Source: Akkermansiaceae bacterium (lineage in GTDB: Bacteria; Verrucomicrobiota; Verrucomicrobiia; Verrucomicrobiales; Akkermansiaceae). From it: a stretch of 64,000 nucleotides of DNA. A model generated the notes under the pieces. That model searched no databases and was not told where the DNA came from. It worked only from the letters and a program-made list of their open reading frames with translations. Every line of letters begins with the position of its first letter. The first letter of the stretch is position 1. The stretch lies in contig JANYEC010000074.1 of the NCBI GenBank assembly GCA_025363295.1, positions 1 to 64,000 of the forward strand, given 5' to 3'. Below are positions 1-10,147 of this stretch, piece by piece. The translations under genes were made by a program, and so were the position numbers.

Positions 1-322
1 TGATGGGCTTCGTGGTGGAAGCGAGCCGGACTTGCCGTCCGGGGAAGATAGGCTTACAAGAACTCTGCATCGTTTGGTGAAGGGGTGTGGTGTGCGGTTA
101 TTCGACACAACCCTTCTACCACACGGCCTGTAGCCAAACGAGGCCTAATCTAACTTCGGTTTTCGGGCTTATTGCAACCGTGACGAGGAGCGGAACGGAC
201 AATTTCATGGGGCCGCCGGATTTTTTTCGATCCTGATGACGTGGGCACTCATTCGCCGCCGAGCCCGGGCACGGGCTCAAGTTCGACGACGTTGTGAAAC
301 GCGATAGAATCTTGATTGATAA

Positions 323-2065
323 TCAGTGAATGGGAGTCAGCCAGACATGACGAAGGCTGAGTCCTTTCCAGCCGGAGGGGGCGCCCTTGAGTTCGACGCT
401 CGTCTCACCGGCGGGCAGGTCGATGACACCGAGCGTGACGGTTGACCATGTGAGCCCCGGACCGGTCGCGGCGACGGCGGCGGGCGTCTCGGTTTTGCCG
501 ACGGCAATCAAGAGCGCGGTAGCCTCAGGCGCGGCGACTTCGGCGGTAACGGTCCACTTGGAAGCGACGGGAGTTTTGAGCATGTATTCAAGGCGCCACT
601 TCGGGTTTTTCCAATCGGTGAGGTAGGCGTCGAGGCCGGAATCGCGGAGCTGGATGTTGCCATCATAGGAGCCGTGGGCGTCGGCGTCTTGCGCGGAGAA
701 CGTGATGCGGCCATCGGCGTCCGGCGTGTTGAACGACTCCTGCGTGACGACGACCGGAGCGGCGAAATCGAGGCGGACGACTGATACATCGGCATCGGTG
801 GCCGTGCCGGGCAAGGCAACGACGAGGCCTTCGGGCGAGGCTGTGGTTTTCACGTCAACGCCGTTGGCCAGCACTTTTCCGGAGACCGGAGTTTGCTTCA
901 CGGTCGGAAGCACGATCTTTCCATCGGCGGGCCAGTCCCAGACGTGGAGGAACAGCGTCGTGGCGCCATTCGCCGCGCGCTTCTGCGTGACGCGGCCCCA
1001 AGGCAGGCGGCGCGGGAACGGTCCGGCTTCGGTGGCGTAGATCGCCTCGCTGTTGACTTTCATCCAGCGACCCACGGCTTCGAGGCGTTCGATGCTGGCG
1101 TCGGGGATGCGACCATCGGCGGTGGGGCCGACGTTGAGGAGGAAGTTGCCGCCCTTGCTGGAGATGTCGGAGAGGTTGCGGAGGATCTGCCGCACGCTCT
1201 TCCAGTTGGTGTCGTTCTTTTTGAAACCCCACGTGTCGTTCATGGTCATGCAGACCTCGAACAACTCGCCGGGATAGCCGCGCGGCGGGATGTATTGCTC
1301 AGGCGTCTTGGTGTCACCTTTGAAGCCGGTGCCGAGACGGTTGTTGCTAATGATGGCCGGATGCGCGGCCAAGAGATCGGCGAAGGGTTTGACGCGTTCG
1401 CGCGTCATATCCATCGGCGTGTCCCACCAGATGATGGCCGGGTCGTAGCGGTCGATGATTTCGCGGACCTGCGGGAGGGATACCTTTTGGAGATAGGCGT
1501 CGTAGTCGCCGTCTTGCGCGGGGTCCCAGCTGCCCTTGCCACCGGCCTTCGCGCCGCCGGGGTGGTTCCAATCCTGTGCCTGTGAATAGTAGAGGCCGAA
1601 CTTTAACCCTTCGGCGCGGACCGCTTGGGCGAGCGGGGCGATCAGATCGCGACCGGCGCCGGAGGCTTTGACCGCGTTCCAATCGCTCGCAGCCGAATCG
1701 TAGAGCGCGAAGCCGTCGTGGTGTTTCGCGGTGATGACCACGTATTTCATACCGGCCGTGTGCGCGAGCCGCGCCCAGGCCTGCGGGTCGTAGTTGGCCG
1801 CGGTGAAGTCCTTCGCAAACGCGCGGTAGTCGGCCACGGGAATCTTCCCGTTCTTCATGATCCATTCGCCGATGCCGTTGACGGGCTTGCCCTGCCATTC
1901 GCCGGCCGGCACGGCGTAAACGCCCCAGTGGATAAACATCCCGAAGCGGGCTTCCCGGAACCATTGAGTGCGGTCGGGAACATCCTTCACGGACGGAGTG
2001 GTTTCGGTGGCCCACAAAGCGGCACCTGATAAAACGAGGGCGAGAACGGAACGGAGTGCTTTCAT
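323..2065 (-). CDS. Secreted alpha-L-fucosidase, GH29-like
   Basis: 580 aa ORF, signal peptide MKALRSVLALVLSGAALWA; GH29-type motifs (WFREARFGMFIHWGVYAVPAGEW, VVITAKHHDGFALYDS, FGLYYSQAQDW, IIWWDTP, GGNFLLNVGPTADGRIP). Confidence 0.93.
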   Translation of the reverse strand: MKALRSVLALVLSGAALWATETTPSVKDVPDRTQWFREARFGMFIHWGVYAVPAGEWQGKPVNGIGEWIMKNGKIPVADYRAFAKDFTAANYDPQAWARLAHTAGMKYVVITAKHHDGFALYDSAASDWNAVKASGAGRDLIAPLAQAVRAEGLKFGLYYSQAQDWNHPGGAKAGGKGSWDPAQDGDYDAYLQKVSLPQVREIIDRYDPAIIWWDTPMDMTRERVKPFADLLAAHPAIISNNRLGTGFKGDTKTPEQYIPPRGYPGELFEVCMTMNDTWGFKKNDTNWKSVRQILRNLSDISSKGGNFLLNVGPTADGRIPDASIERLEAVGRWMKVNSEAIYATEAGPFPRRLPWGRVTQKRAANGATTLFLHVWDWPADGKIVLPTVKQTPVSGKVLANGVDVKTTASPEGLVVALPGTATDADVSVVRLDFAAPVVVTQESFNTPDADGRITFSAQDADAHGSYDGNIQLRDSGLDAYLTDWKNPKWRLEYMLKTPVASKWTVTAEVAAPEATALLIAVGKTETPAAVAATGPGLTWSTVTLGVIDLPAGETSVELKGAPSGWKGLSLRHVWLTPIH

Positions 2066-2095
2066 AATTTAAAAAAAACGGACGTTGAAAAAGGT

Positions 2096-3859
2096 TTAGT
2101 TAACGGGGGTAAGCCAGAGGCGGCGAAGCCGGGGGCCACCTTGCCAGCCTTCGCGCACGGGCTTGAGTTCCAGGGTGATTTCCTTGGCCGGGAACTCGAT
2201 CTCACCCAGGTCAACTACCGTCCATTCGCGATCACTCTTCGTGACGGCGATGTCAGCGATAACCGGGGGCTTTTGTTTTACACCGACAGAGATCTTCGCG
2301 CGCTGGTCGGCGCCGACTTCGGCCGACACCCGCCAGCGACCGGCTTTGGGCACGCGGACGGTGTAGTCGATGGACCAGGAGGCTTGCTTCCAACCCGCGG
2401 CGTAGGCGTCGGCACCCGAACCGGTGATCACAAAGTTGCCCTCGGCGCCGCCATGGAAATCGGCGTCAGCAACGCCCATCTCGATGCGCCCGTCGGACCC
2501 GGGCAGCGTGTAGGCGAACTGGGTGACGTTGACCGGACCCGGGAAGTCGAGCCGCACGACCGATACGTCGGCGTCCGGCGCAGCGCCCGGCAGCCGCACC
2601 TGAAGGCCATCCGAAGCGGGCTCGGCAGAGACCTCGCCGGACAGGGCCAGCAACCGGCCGGCCGAGGGAATCTCGCGCACGGTCGGCAGCAAGATGCGGC
2701 CATCGGCCGGCCACTCCCACACGTGCAGGTAAAGCGTGACGCCGCCGTCTTCACGGCGCTTCTGGGTGACGCGCCCCCAAGGCAGGCGACGCGGGAACGG
2801 ACCGGCCTCGGTCGCATAGATTGCCTCGCCGTTAACCTTCATCCAGCGGCCCACCGCCTGCAGGCGCTCGACGCTCGCCGCCGGAATCTGGCCGGAGGCG
2901 TCGGGTCCCACGTTGAGGAGAAAATTGCCGCCCTTGCTGGAGATGTCGGAGAGGTGCTGGAGCAACTGGCGCACGCTTTTCCAATCCGTGTCCTTGGTCT
3001 TGTAGCCCCACGTGTTGTTCATGGTCATGCAGACCTCGAACAACTCGCCCGGATAACCGCGCGGCGGGATGTGCTGCTCGGGCGTCTTGGTATCGCCCTT
3101 GAAGCCCTGGCCGAGGCGGTTGTTGCTGATGATGTCGGGCGCGAGTTCGGCCAGTGCGTCGGCAAATGGTTTCACGCGTTCGGGCGTCATGCCGACGGGC
3201 GTATCCCACCAGATGATGTCGGGGTGGTAGCTGGAAAGGATTTCGCGGACTTGCGGGACGGCGACGTTCTTGAGGTAGGTGTCGTAGTCGCCGAGTTGCG
3301 CGGGGTCCCAACGCTTGGCATCACCGTAGTTTCCCCCGCCGGGATTCGTCCAATCCTGCGACTGCGAGTAGTAGGCGCCGAAGCGCAAACCCTCGGCGCG
3401 CACGGCGGCGGCAAGCGGCGCGAGCAGGTCGCGACCGGCGGCAGTGGCTTTGACGACGTTCCAATCGCTCGCGGCGGAATCGTAGAGCGCGAGGCCGTCG
3501 TGGTGCTTGGCGGTGATGACCACGTATTTCATCCCGGCCTCTCGGGCGAGCGCAGCCCACGCCTTTGGGTCGTAATGGTCGGCGGTGAACTTCGGGCCGA
3601 GCGCCTTATAGTCGGCGATAGGGATCGACGCGATGCGCTGCAGCCACTCGCCGCCCTGGGTGTGGTAGCGGCCGTTCCACTCGCCGGCGGGCACAGCATA
3701 GATGCCCCAGTGAACGAACATACCGAAGCGCGCCTCGCGGAACCACGCGGTGCGCGCGCCATCGTTGGCTGGCGAGGCAGGGGGTGATGCGGCCGGGCTT
3801 TGTGCATACAGCAACGGACTGAGTGCAAGGACGAGAAGTAGGCGGAGAGGCGGTTTCAT
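2096..3859 (-). CDS. Secreted alpha-L-fucosidase, GH29-like (paralog of the neighbouring gene)
   Basis: ORF track 2096..3922; likely start is MKPPLRLLLVLALSPLLYAQ at 3859. Same GH29 motifs (FREARFGMFVHWGIYAVPAGEW, KHHDGLALYDS, IIWWDTP, LLNVGPDASG). Confidence 0.92.
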   Translation of the reverse strand: MKPPLRLLLVLALSPLLYAQSPAASPPASPANDGARTAWFREARFGMFVHWGIYAVPAGEWNGRYHTQGGEWLQRIASIPIADYKALGPKFTADHYDPKAWAALAREAGMKYVVITAKHHDGLALYDSAASDWNVVKATAAGRDLLAPLAAAVRAEGLRFGAYYSQSQDWTNPGGGNYGDAKRWDPAQLGDYDTYLKNVAVPQVREILSSYHPDIIWWDTPVGMTPERVKPFADALAELAPDIISNNRLGQGFKGDTKTPEQHIPPRGYPGELFEVCMTMNNTWGYKTKDTDWKSVRQLLQHLSDISSKGGNFLLNVGPDASGQIPAASVERLQAVGRWMKVNGEAIYATEAGPFPRRLPWGRVTQKRREDGGVTLYLHVWEWPADGRILLPTVREIPSAGRLLALSGEVSAEPASDGLQVRLPGAAPDADVSVVRLDFPGPVNVTQFAYTLPGSDGRIEMGVADADFHGGAEGNFVITGSGADAYAAGWKQASWSIDYTVRVPKAGRWRVSAEVGADQRAKISVGVKQKPPVIADIAVTKSDREWTVVDLGEIEFPAKEITLELKPVREGWQGGPRLRRLWLTPVN

Positions 3860-3890
3860 AGGGAGAGTGTGAGAGGGAAGGGTTTTCAGA

Positions 3891-6134
3891 TTATTGGGAT
3901 TTGACGGTGGACAACTTAGCATCGAGTTTGATTGGAGTGCCGGCTCGGAGCGCGACCTGGGTCGAGACCGCGCCGTAGCTTACGCGGACAGAGGCCGGAC
4001 TGTTGGCCGAGCCGCGCAGGATGGCGGAGACGAGCGTTCCTGCTTTCCAGGTGAGGTCGATCTCGACACCGCCTCGCGCGCGCAGGCCGCGAACCGAGCC
4101 GGTTGCCCAGTCGGAGGGAAGCGCCGGCAGCAGCACGATCGCGTTTTCGTGGCTTTGCACGAGCATCTCGGCGATGCCGGCGGTCATGCCGAAGTTTCCG
4201 TCCATCTGCATCGGCGGGTGGTTGCCGAACAGATTAGGACAGGTGGTGCCGAAGAAGTGCATGATCTGCCCGTGGGCGCCTGCGGCATCCTGCAGGCGGG
4301 CGTAGAGCGCGGTCCGCCAGGCGAAGGACCATTCGCGGACGTCGCCCTTGTCGGAGCGGGCGGCGAGGGAAACGTGGGCGGCTTTGGCAAATTCCGGCGT
4401 GATGTGCGGGCCGATCTGGCGGCCTGGGAACACGGCGAAGAGATGCGACGTGTGGCGGTGGTGGTCGTCGGGTGTGTCGAGAAGCGGCTCCTTGGGGTTG
4501 CTGCCCTTTTTCTCGGTCATCCATTCGAGCACCTGGCCCCACGAACCGATCTGCGGGCCAAGCAGTTTGTCGCGCAACGCGGTGATGCGGGCGCGGTCGG
4601 CGGGATCGACGTTGAGGATGCGGGAGGCTTCGACGAAGTTGTTGAAGAGATCCCACACGATCTGCTGCGAGTAGCTTACGCCGTCTTCGGTGGGGCCGTG
4701 TTCGGGTGACCAGCCGTTGGGCACGACGACGCGGCCGTCGGGCAAGGTTTTCAGGTGGTCTTCCCAGTAGCCGACGACCTCTTTCATCATTGGGTAGGCG
4801 GTGTCGCGCAGGTAGGCTTGATCACGGCCAAAGGCGTAGTGTTCCCAGAAGTGCTGGGCATACCACGCGTTGGCGGTCATGTCCCATTTCCAGTCCATGC
4901 CGCCCATGATGTTATGGGAAGTGCGCACGGCCCAGCCGCGTTTGGGGAGTTCTCCTTTGACGGTTTTGAGGGAGTTGTCCTGGAACGTGATTTCGCGCCA
5001 AGACGGAATCTGGCTGGCGACCAGATCGAGCAGCGGTTGGTGGCACTCGGCGAGGTTGGCGGGCTCGGCGGGCCAGTAATTCATCTCAATGTTGATGTTG
5101 GTGTGGTAATCGGAATTCCACGCGGGGGTATTGCTGTCGTTCCAAAGGCCTTGAAGATTGGCCGGCAGGCCGCCCGGGCGGGAGCAAGAGATGAGCAGGT
5201 AACGCCCATACTGAAAAAGCGTGGCCTCCAATTCCGGGTCGCAGACCTTGACGGCGGCGAGGCGGCGCTGGTCGGTGGGCAAGGCGCGCTGTGCGGCGGT
5301 GGACAGGCCGAGATCCAACTCCACGCGACCAAACAGAGACTGGTAATCGCGAACGTGGTCGGATCGAAGTGCATCGGGTGACACGGCCGCGGCGGCGGCG
5401 AGCTGTGCGAGGACACGAGGTGAGGGATCGTCGCCGCGAAATTTGCGAGTGCCGTCCATGGCGTAATCTGTCCCGGCGGCGATCAGGATCGTCAGGCTGT
5501 CGCAGCCGGTGAAGGCGATGGCGTCGCCTTGGACGACGGATCGTCCGCCGACTGGCAGAATGCGGGCGCGCGTGTCGTAGCGGAGACCGTTGGGTAGCGC
5601 GCCGCTGAAGTGGAGCATGCCCGCGGCGGCTTCAGCGGAGGTGCCGTGGGCATCGGCGAGTTTAACGGTGCCGGTGTAGCGACCGGGTTTGTCGGCGGTC
5701 AACCGGACAACAATCACGTTCGCGACGTGGCTGGAGAAAACTTCCCGTCGATAGGCAACTGCGTCCTTGCTGTAGGTGACGTTCGCAGTCGCGGTGTTGA
5801 GATCCAGTTCACGACGGTAACCGGTCGCAATGTCGTGGCCCGGCAAGTCAATGATCAGGTCTCCCAGGGCCTGATAGGCACCCATGGTTTTGGCGTCACC
5901 CGTCCAAAGGGTATTATCGTTCAGACGCAGGAGTTCATGCGCGGTTCCACCCGTAACCAGTGCGCCCAGCCGGCCGTTGCCGACCGGCAGCGCGGTGTTG
6001 ATGTAGGTGGTCCATGATACCTTCGCCCATTGTTCAGTGCGCGGACTGGCAGGCTGGTCGAAAACGATGTGCGGGCACTCGCTGAACGCCGGGCTGACGC
6101 AGAAAGCAAGGATGAGGTAAACGAGGAGTTTCAT
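3891..6134 (-). CDS. Secreted alpha-L-fucosidase, GH95-like
   Basis: 747 aa, signal peptide; [16 protein letters not shown]...[71 protein letters not shown] are GH95 hallmarks. Confidence 0.93.
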   Translation of the reverse strand: MKLLVYLILAFCVSPAFSECPHIVFDQPASPRTEQWAKVSWTTYINTALPVGNGRLGALVTGGTAHELLRLNDNTLWTGDAKTMGAYQALGDLIIDLPGHDIATGYRRELDLNTATANVTYSKDAVAYRREVFSSHVANVIVVRLTADKPGRYTGTVKLADAHGTSAEAAAGMLHFSGALPNGLRYDTRARILPVGGRSVVQGDAIAFTGCDSLTILIAAGTDYAMDGTRKFRGDDPSPRVLAQLAAAAAVSPDALRSDHVRDYQSLFGRVELDLGLSTAAQRALPTDQRRLAAVKVCDPELEATLFQYGRYLLISCSRPGGLPANLQGLWNDSNTPAWNSDYHTNINIEMNYWPAEPANLAECHQPLLDLVASQIPSWREITFQDNSLKTVKGELPKRGWAVRTSHNIMGGMDWKWDMTANAWYAQHFWEHYAFGRDQAYLRDTAYPMMKEVVGYWEDHLKTLPDGRVVVPNGWSPEHGPTEDGVSYSQQIVWDLFNNFVEASRILNVDPADRARITALRDKLLGPQIGSWGQVLEWMTEKKGSNPKEPLLDTPDDHHRHTSHLFAVFPGRQIGPHITPEFAKAAHVSLAARSDKGDVREWSFAWRTALYARLQDAAGAHGQIMHFFGTTCPNLFGNHPPMQMDGNFGMTAGIAEMLVQSHENAIVLLPALPSDWATGSVRGLRARGGVEIDLTWKAGTLVSAILRGSANSPASVRVSYGAVSTQVALRAGTPIKLDAKLSTVKSQ

Positions 6135-6142
6135 ATTGGAGT

Positions 6143-6310
6143 TTAACGGGGATGGGTGAAGGTCAACGCGTGGCGATTTGGGGGCAACCCCTGAGCACGG
6201 TCGCGGGCAAGACGATGAGGGCGAGCGGCAGTGGGTGTTGTGTCCTGGCTTTGCGCAAATAGTAACGGACTTACGGCTAGAGCGAGAACGAGGCGGGGGA
6301 TAAATTTCAT
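6143..6310 (-). pseudogene. Orphan signal-peptide remnant of a deleted secreted protein
   Basis: ORF reads [29 protein letters not shown] then an Arg/Pro-rich tail to stop; resembles the GH29 leader MKPPLRLLLVLALSPLLYAQS but no enzyme follows. Confidence 0.55.
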
Positions 6311-6509
6311 GGGGTTATGCTTCAAGGAAGGATCAGTCTTGTTTAATTTTTTTATCGAAATGCAGGGTTTCATCCAAGCGGGGCTAGTTTTTATTGGTCG
6401 CAACAACTGGTCCATAATCGGTTACACGTGGGCCTGCCATGCAACGTAGCCCAACTTATCGTGAAGAGGGGGAAATTCACCGGAGTTTCGTCGTCGCGAA
6501 GACGTTTCG

Positions 6510-8477
6510 TTAGAGGGTTGGAATTGGTTTTGAAGCCCAGTGATCGGTCCGAAAGGGAATCGTCGGCAAGTTGCTATCGTCCGTGAGATTCAGACCGTCT
6601 GGATCGTTCGTCCAAGCGTAGCGCACCGCTTCAGGTTGAGAGATCAAATCGCAGGAAAGCACCACTTCATTGCCTTGAACCAGGGCATCCGCGGGCATGA
6701 ATTTGTGGTCAGCCCCGGCAAGGGTGAACTGACGCGGAGCCGCGCCGTCTCGTGTTTTTAGAACTCCCGCGGTCAGGAATTTGAGGTGCCATTTTCCGCT
6801 GGCGTCTCTTCCCGCTGAATCCAGCGCCGGCCCGGAGCAAAGGACTTTTTGGCCATAGACTTTGTTCAAGGCAACGAGAGCCAGACGATCCCCGATGTCC
6901 CGCTTATTAGCGGGGTGCAGGTCATGGGAAGCTCCAATATCAATCCCGACGGAAAGAAGGGCGTTGGGAACGGTCTGGGAGACATTCCACTGAGCCTCGC
7001 GGAGCTCGGCCCACTTGGTGACCGCCCGTCCCTTGTCGTCGTAATTTGGGAGTTGCTGAATCAGGAACGGAAAATCGCCTTGTGCCCAGCGAGAGCGCCA
7101 ATCCCGGATGAGGAGGGGCAATAACTTTTGGTAGCCCTCGGCTCCCGAGACATTGCTTTCGCCCTGATACCAAACCACGCCGCGCATCGCGAAGGGAATG
7201 AGCGGATGGATCATTCCGCCGAACAGCGTCGTGACGCGACTGTTCTTGGGTAAAGCGGGACGTGTGCCCGCAGCGTCTCCGGCAAGCGGTAGAAACGTGC
7301 TTTCAATTCTCACGCTGCACAGACCATCGTCCGCACCGGATATTTTGGGAAGCATCAGACTACGGTTTCCCACGTGTGCCACAAAACGGACCGCGAGCAG
7401 ATTAGCACCCACAGTTACTTCCGATGAAGGGATGTTGAAAACGACAGGGCCCATCATGTAGGCCGGAGGAGTATGACCAAACTGCCCGACCTTTTTTCCG
7501 TTCCAATAAACCGTCAAGTATTGGTCCAGATTGGGTCCAAACTCCAGACGCAGGTTCTTTCCCGCACTCACGGCGGGGACCTGGATCTCTTCACGGACCC
7601 AAGCGACGCCGCCCGCGGGCAAGCCCAGTTCGGACAATTTCATACCGGCTTTGACGGGGCGCCACGGTGACTGCTCGCTCTGCGGATTCATCCAGCCCGC
7701 TTTTTCGCCTTCGTTGGAAGAATCGGTGCGGTTGTTGGCCTTTTCCCAAGCCGCCAGCGCATCCGGATAGGCGGCGATCCGACTTGGAAACTGCTCGGCG
7801 AAGGCAATCTCGCGTTCAGCCATCTCCTTGAATTCAGGAACCCCATCGAGCGACTCTTTGCTTGTCCAGTAATCGACCCCCGTCGCACCCACGGCGGAAA
7901 GAATAATTCCCACCGGCACCTTCATCTCAAGGTAAAGGTGGCGCGCAAAGTAGAATGCGGTAGCTCCGTAAATTTGCACCGTAGTCGGCGTGCAAACCGA
8001 CCAGTTCACCGGCGTGGTCGGCAACGGTTTGATGGATGCGGTTGTCGGCACGAGCCCCTGGCGGATGAGCGGGAAATTCGCGCTGTTTAAATCTTCTCCA
8101 TAAATCGGGCTTTTTCGCACCCCCGCCATTGTCATCGCCATGTTGGATTGGCCGGAGCAGAGCCACACCTCACCGACCAGGATGTCATCGATTTTGATTT
8201 CATTACTTCCTTTGACCACCAAAGCAGCCGGGTTGGCATTGGCGGGCATCGGATCCAATTGGAGCGTCCAGGCTCCGGCCGCATTGGCTACGGTTTCCTT
8301 CGTCTGACTCTGGAATGTCACCGCGATTTTTTCGCCGGGATCGGCTAGGCCCCACACAGGAACTTTCGCGTCTCGCTGCAAGACCATGTGATCGCCGAAC
8401 ACACCGTTGAGCTGCACGGCAGCGGGCGCCCATTGTTGGGCCAAAACTAACAAACCGAAAATAGGGCCGAATTTCAT
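6510..8477 (-). CDS. Secreted sialate O-acetylesterase-like protein (SASA/SGNH-type carbohydrate esterase)
   Basis: 655 aa; VFGDHMVLQRD, ILVGEVWLCSGQSNMAMTM, MRGVVWYQGESN, GASHDLHPANKRDIGDRLA. Confidence 0.9.
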   Translation of the reverse strand: MKFGPIFGLLVLAQQWAPAAVQLNGVFGDHMVLQRDAKVPVWGLADPGEKIAVTFQSQTKETVANAAGAWTLQLDPMPANANPAALVVKGSNEIKIDDILVGEVWLCSGQSNMAMTMAGVRKSPIYGEDLNSANFPLIRQGLVPTTASIKPLPTTPVNWSVCTPTTVQIYGATAFYFARHLYLEMKVPVGIILSAVGATGVDYWTSKESLDGVPEFKEMAEREIAFAEQFPSRIAAYPDALAAWEKANNRTDSSNEGEKAGWMNPQSEQSPWRPVKAGMKLSELGLPAGGVAWVREEIQVPAVSAGKNLRLEFGPNLDQYLTVYWNGKKVGQFGHTPPAYMMGPVVFNIPSSEVTVGANLLAVRFVAHVGNRSLMLPKISGADDGLCSVRIESTFLPLAGDAAGTRPALPKNSRVTTLFGGMIHPLIPFAMRGVVWYQGESNVSGAEGYQKLLPLLIRDWRSRWAQGDFPFLIQQLPNYDDKGRAVTKWAELREAQWNVSQTVPNALLSVGIDIGASHDLHPANKRDIGDRLALVALNKVYGQKVLCSGPALDSAGRDASGKWHLKFLTAGVLKTRDGAAPRQFTLAGADHKFMPADALVQGNEVVLSCDLISQPEAVRYAWTNDPDGLNLTDDSNLPTIPFRTDHWASKPIPTL

Positions 8478-8499
8478 TTTGTAGACTCAGTCGATTATC

Positions 8500-9999
8500 T
8501 TACAGAGCGTCAGCGGGAGACGTCTTGCTGTTTTTGTCTCCGCCGGGAGCCGGAAACACGGCGGCGCAATCCGCGTTGGCCGGTAGCAGGAGTTTGCCGG
8601 GCGTTCCATTCATGATCAGATCGAGAACCACCGGAGCGTCGCTCTGATTTTGCGCGAGGATCACCGTTTCTCCCCGTGCATTCCCAAACGCCGCGACCGG
8701 AGTGGAAAACTTAATGCCGTTGGCATTGTGAAACGCGGCGGTTACGCGCACGTCGCCCGGACGCACGAAACGGCTGGCGAGACATACCGGCTGAAAATCG
8801 GCGTTGTAGCGGATTTCGTGCGTGACGCGATCGATGGTAACCAAGGAGTTTTGCTTCCAGCCCCAGCCGCTCTTTTGTTGTTCGTCGAGGAGCATGTTCC
8901 AGTAAGCGTAGTTGTCGCAGCCGGCGTTGAAGTTACCGATCATCTCACCAAACCGATTGAGGGCTTGCTTCGCGGTGTTCTTGCCATCATCGCAACTGGC
9001 TTCGGTGTGCATGAAGCGCACACCGGGATAGTTCTTGGCCATGTCCTCGATGAGGTGGCCGTTGTAATATTGAATGCCTAGGCCCGATGCGGCGGCCCGG
9101 AAGGCGTCGTTTTTCATGCACTCCGTAGCCCAGGGGGCTTTCGGAGTTTCGCGGAAGGTGCCAGGCCAAATTTCGGTCGTGATTTTAGAGGCTTTGAAGC
9201 GGGGGGCGAGATGCCCGGTGACGAGTTTGATGGTTTGAGCGGGCTCCATCACGCAGCCGGGATAACCGGGATTGCAGTCCATCTCGTTTTGCGGGCAGAG
9301 GCGGGCGATCGGAATGCCGTGCTGGAGATAGCCAGTGAGGTATTTCTCAAAGTAGAGCGCGTAGGCGGCGTAGATGGGTTCCTCGTCGCGCAGCCGGTTG
9401 TTCTCGTGGTTCTTGCCGCCTCCGCCGTCCATTTTTCCGGAGAGCTTCATCCAACCTGGAGGACTCCAGGGTGAGGCGAAGAGCTGGAGACTGGGATTCA
9501 CCTGACGGGCGGCGACCACGGCGGGAATGATGGATTTCTCATCGCGCGCCAGGCTGAAATTTTTCATTTCATAATCATCCGGCACCTCGGAATAGGAGTA
9601 GGCGCTGGTCGCGAAATCGCTGGACCCGACGGGCAGCCGGCAGAAGGAAAGGCCCGCGCCTTCCTTGGCGTCGAAAAGCGCGTGGAGCAAAATCTGTTGC
9701 TGGTCCGCAGGCAGAGTAGCCCATGCGAGGGTGCCGATTTCGCTGAAGGCCGCGCCGATGCCGGTCATGTTCTGGTGGCGTTCGGCGGTGTTGATGTCGA
9801 TTCGCCCCACGCTGAGTTCTGCGGCGGTGAGGGGAGCTGTCAGCTCACGGATGGGCTTTTCTGGGACGGGGCTTTCGAGGTTATTGGATACATAGTATAT
9901 TCTCGCAGATGAGACTGCGCCAACTTGGGCTTGGACGGCTAAAGGCAGGGCAAACGTCGCGAGTGCGACCAAGCCGCTGGGGTAAAGAAATTTTATCAT
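8500..9999 (-). CDS. Secreted GH30-like glycosidase (glucosylceramidase / beta-xylosidase type)
   Basis: Start MIKFLYPSGLVALATFALPLAVQA at 9999; MTGIGAAFSEIG, FCRLPVGSSDFATSAYSYSE, LFASPWSPPGWMKLSGKMDGGG, LCPQNEMDCNPGYPGC. Confidence 0.87.
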   Translation of the reverse strand: MIKFLYPSGLVALATFALPLAVQAQVGAVSSARIYYVSNNLESPVPEKPIRELTAPLTAAELSVGRIDINTAERHQNMTGIGAAFSEIGTLAWATLPADQQQILLHALFDAKEGAGLSFCRLPVGSSDFATSAYSYSEVPDDYEMKNFSLARDEKSIIPAVVAARQVNPSLQLFASPWSPPGWMKLSGKMDGGGGKNHENNRLRDEEPIYAAYALYFEKYLTGYLQHGIPIARLCPQNEMDCNPGYPGCVMEPAQTIKLVTGHLAPRFKASKITTEIWPGTFRETPKAPWATECMKNDAFRAAASGLGIQYYNGHLIEDMAKNYPGVRFMHTEASCDDGKNTAKQALNRFGEMIGNFNAGCDNYAYWNMLLDEQQKSGWGWKQNSLVTIDRVTHEIRYNADFQPVCLASRFVRPGDVRVTAAFHNANGIKFSTPVAAFGNARGETVILAQNQSDAPVVLDLIMNGTPGKLLLPANADCAAVFPAPGGDKNSKTSPADAL

Positions 10000-10147
10000 G
10001 GCGGTCGGGTTTAGGGCGGGGGACTGAGGGGTTTTCAAAGGTTTAAAGCGTTGGAAGAGTTAGCGCGGGAAACACGAATCTCGGGTTTACCGGCGCACAC
10101 TGTTCGGGAGATGATCTGCCCGGTGGCAGAGTGTGGGGTGGCGTGGT

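Noticed and set aside
261-278. Perfect hairpin GAGCCCG-GGCA-CGGGCTC considered as a terminator of the CAZyme block
   Set aside because: No T-tract on either strand; it lies inside a possible coding remnant.
2141-3787. 548-aa plus-strand ORF opposite the second GH29 gene
   Set aside because: Antisense shadow ORF in high-GC DNA; the minus-strand frame has full GH29 motifs, while the plus-strand product is Arg/Gly/Val-rich with no recognisable motif.
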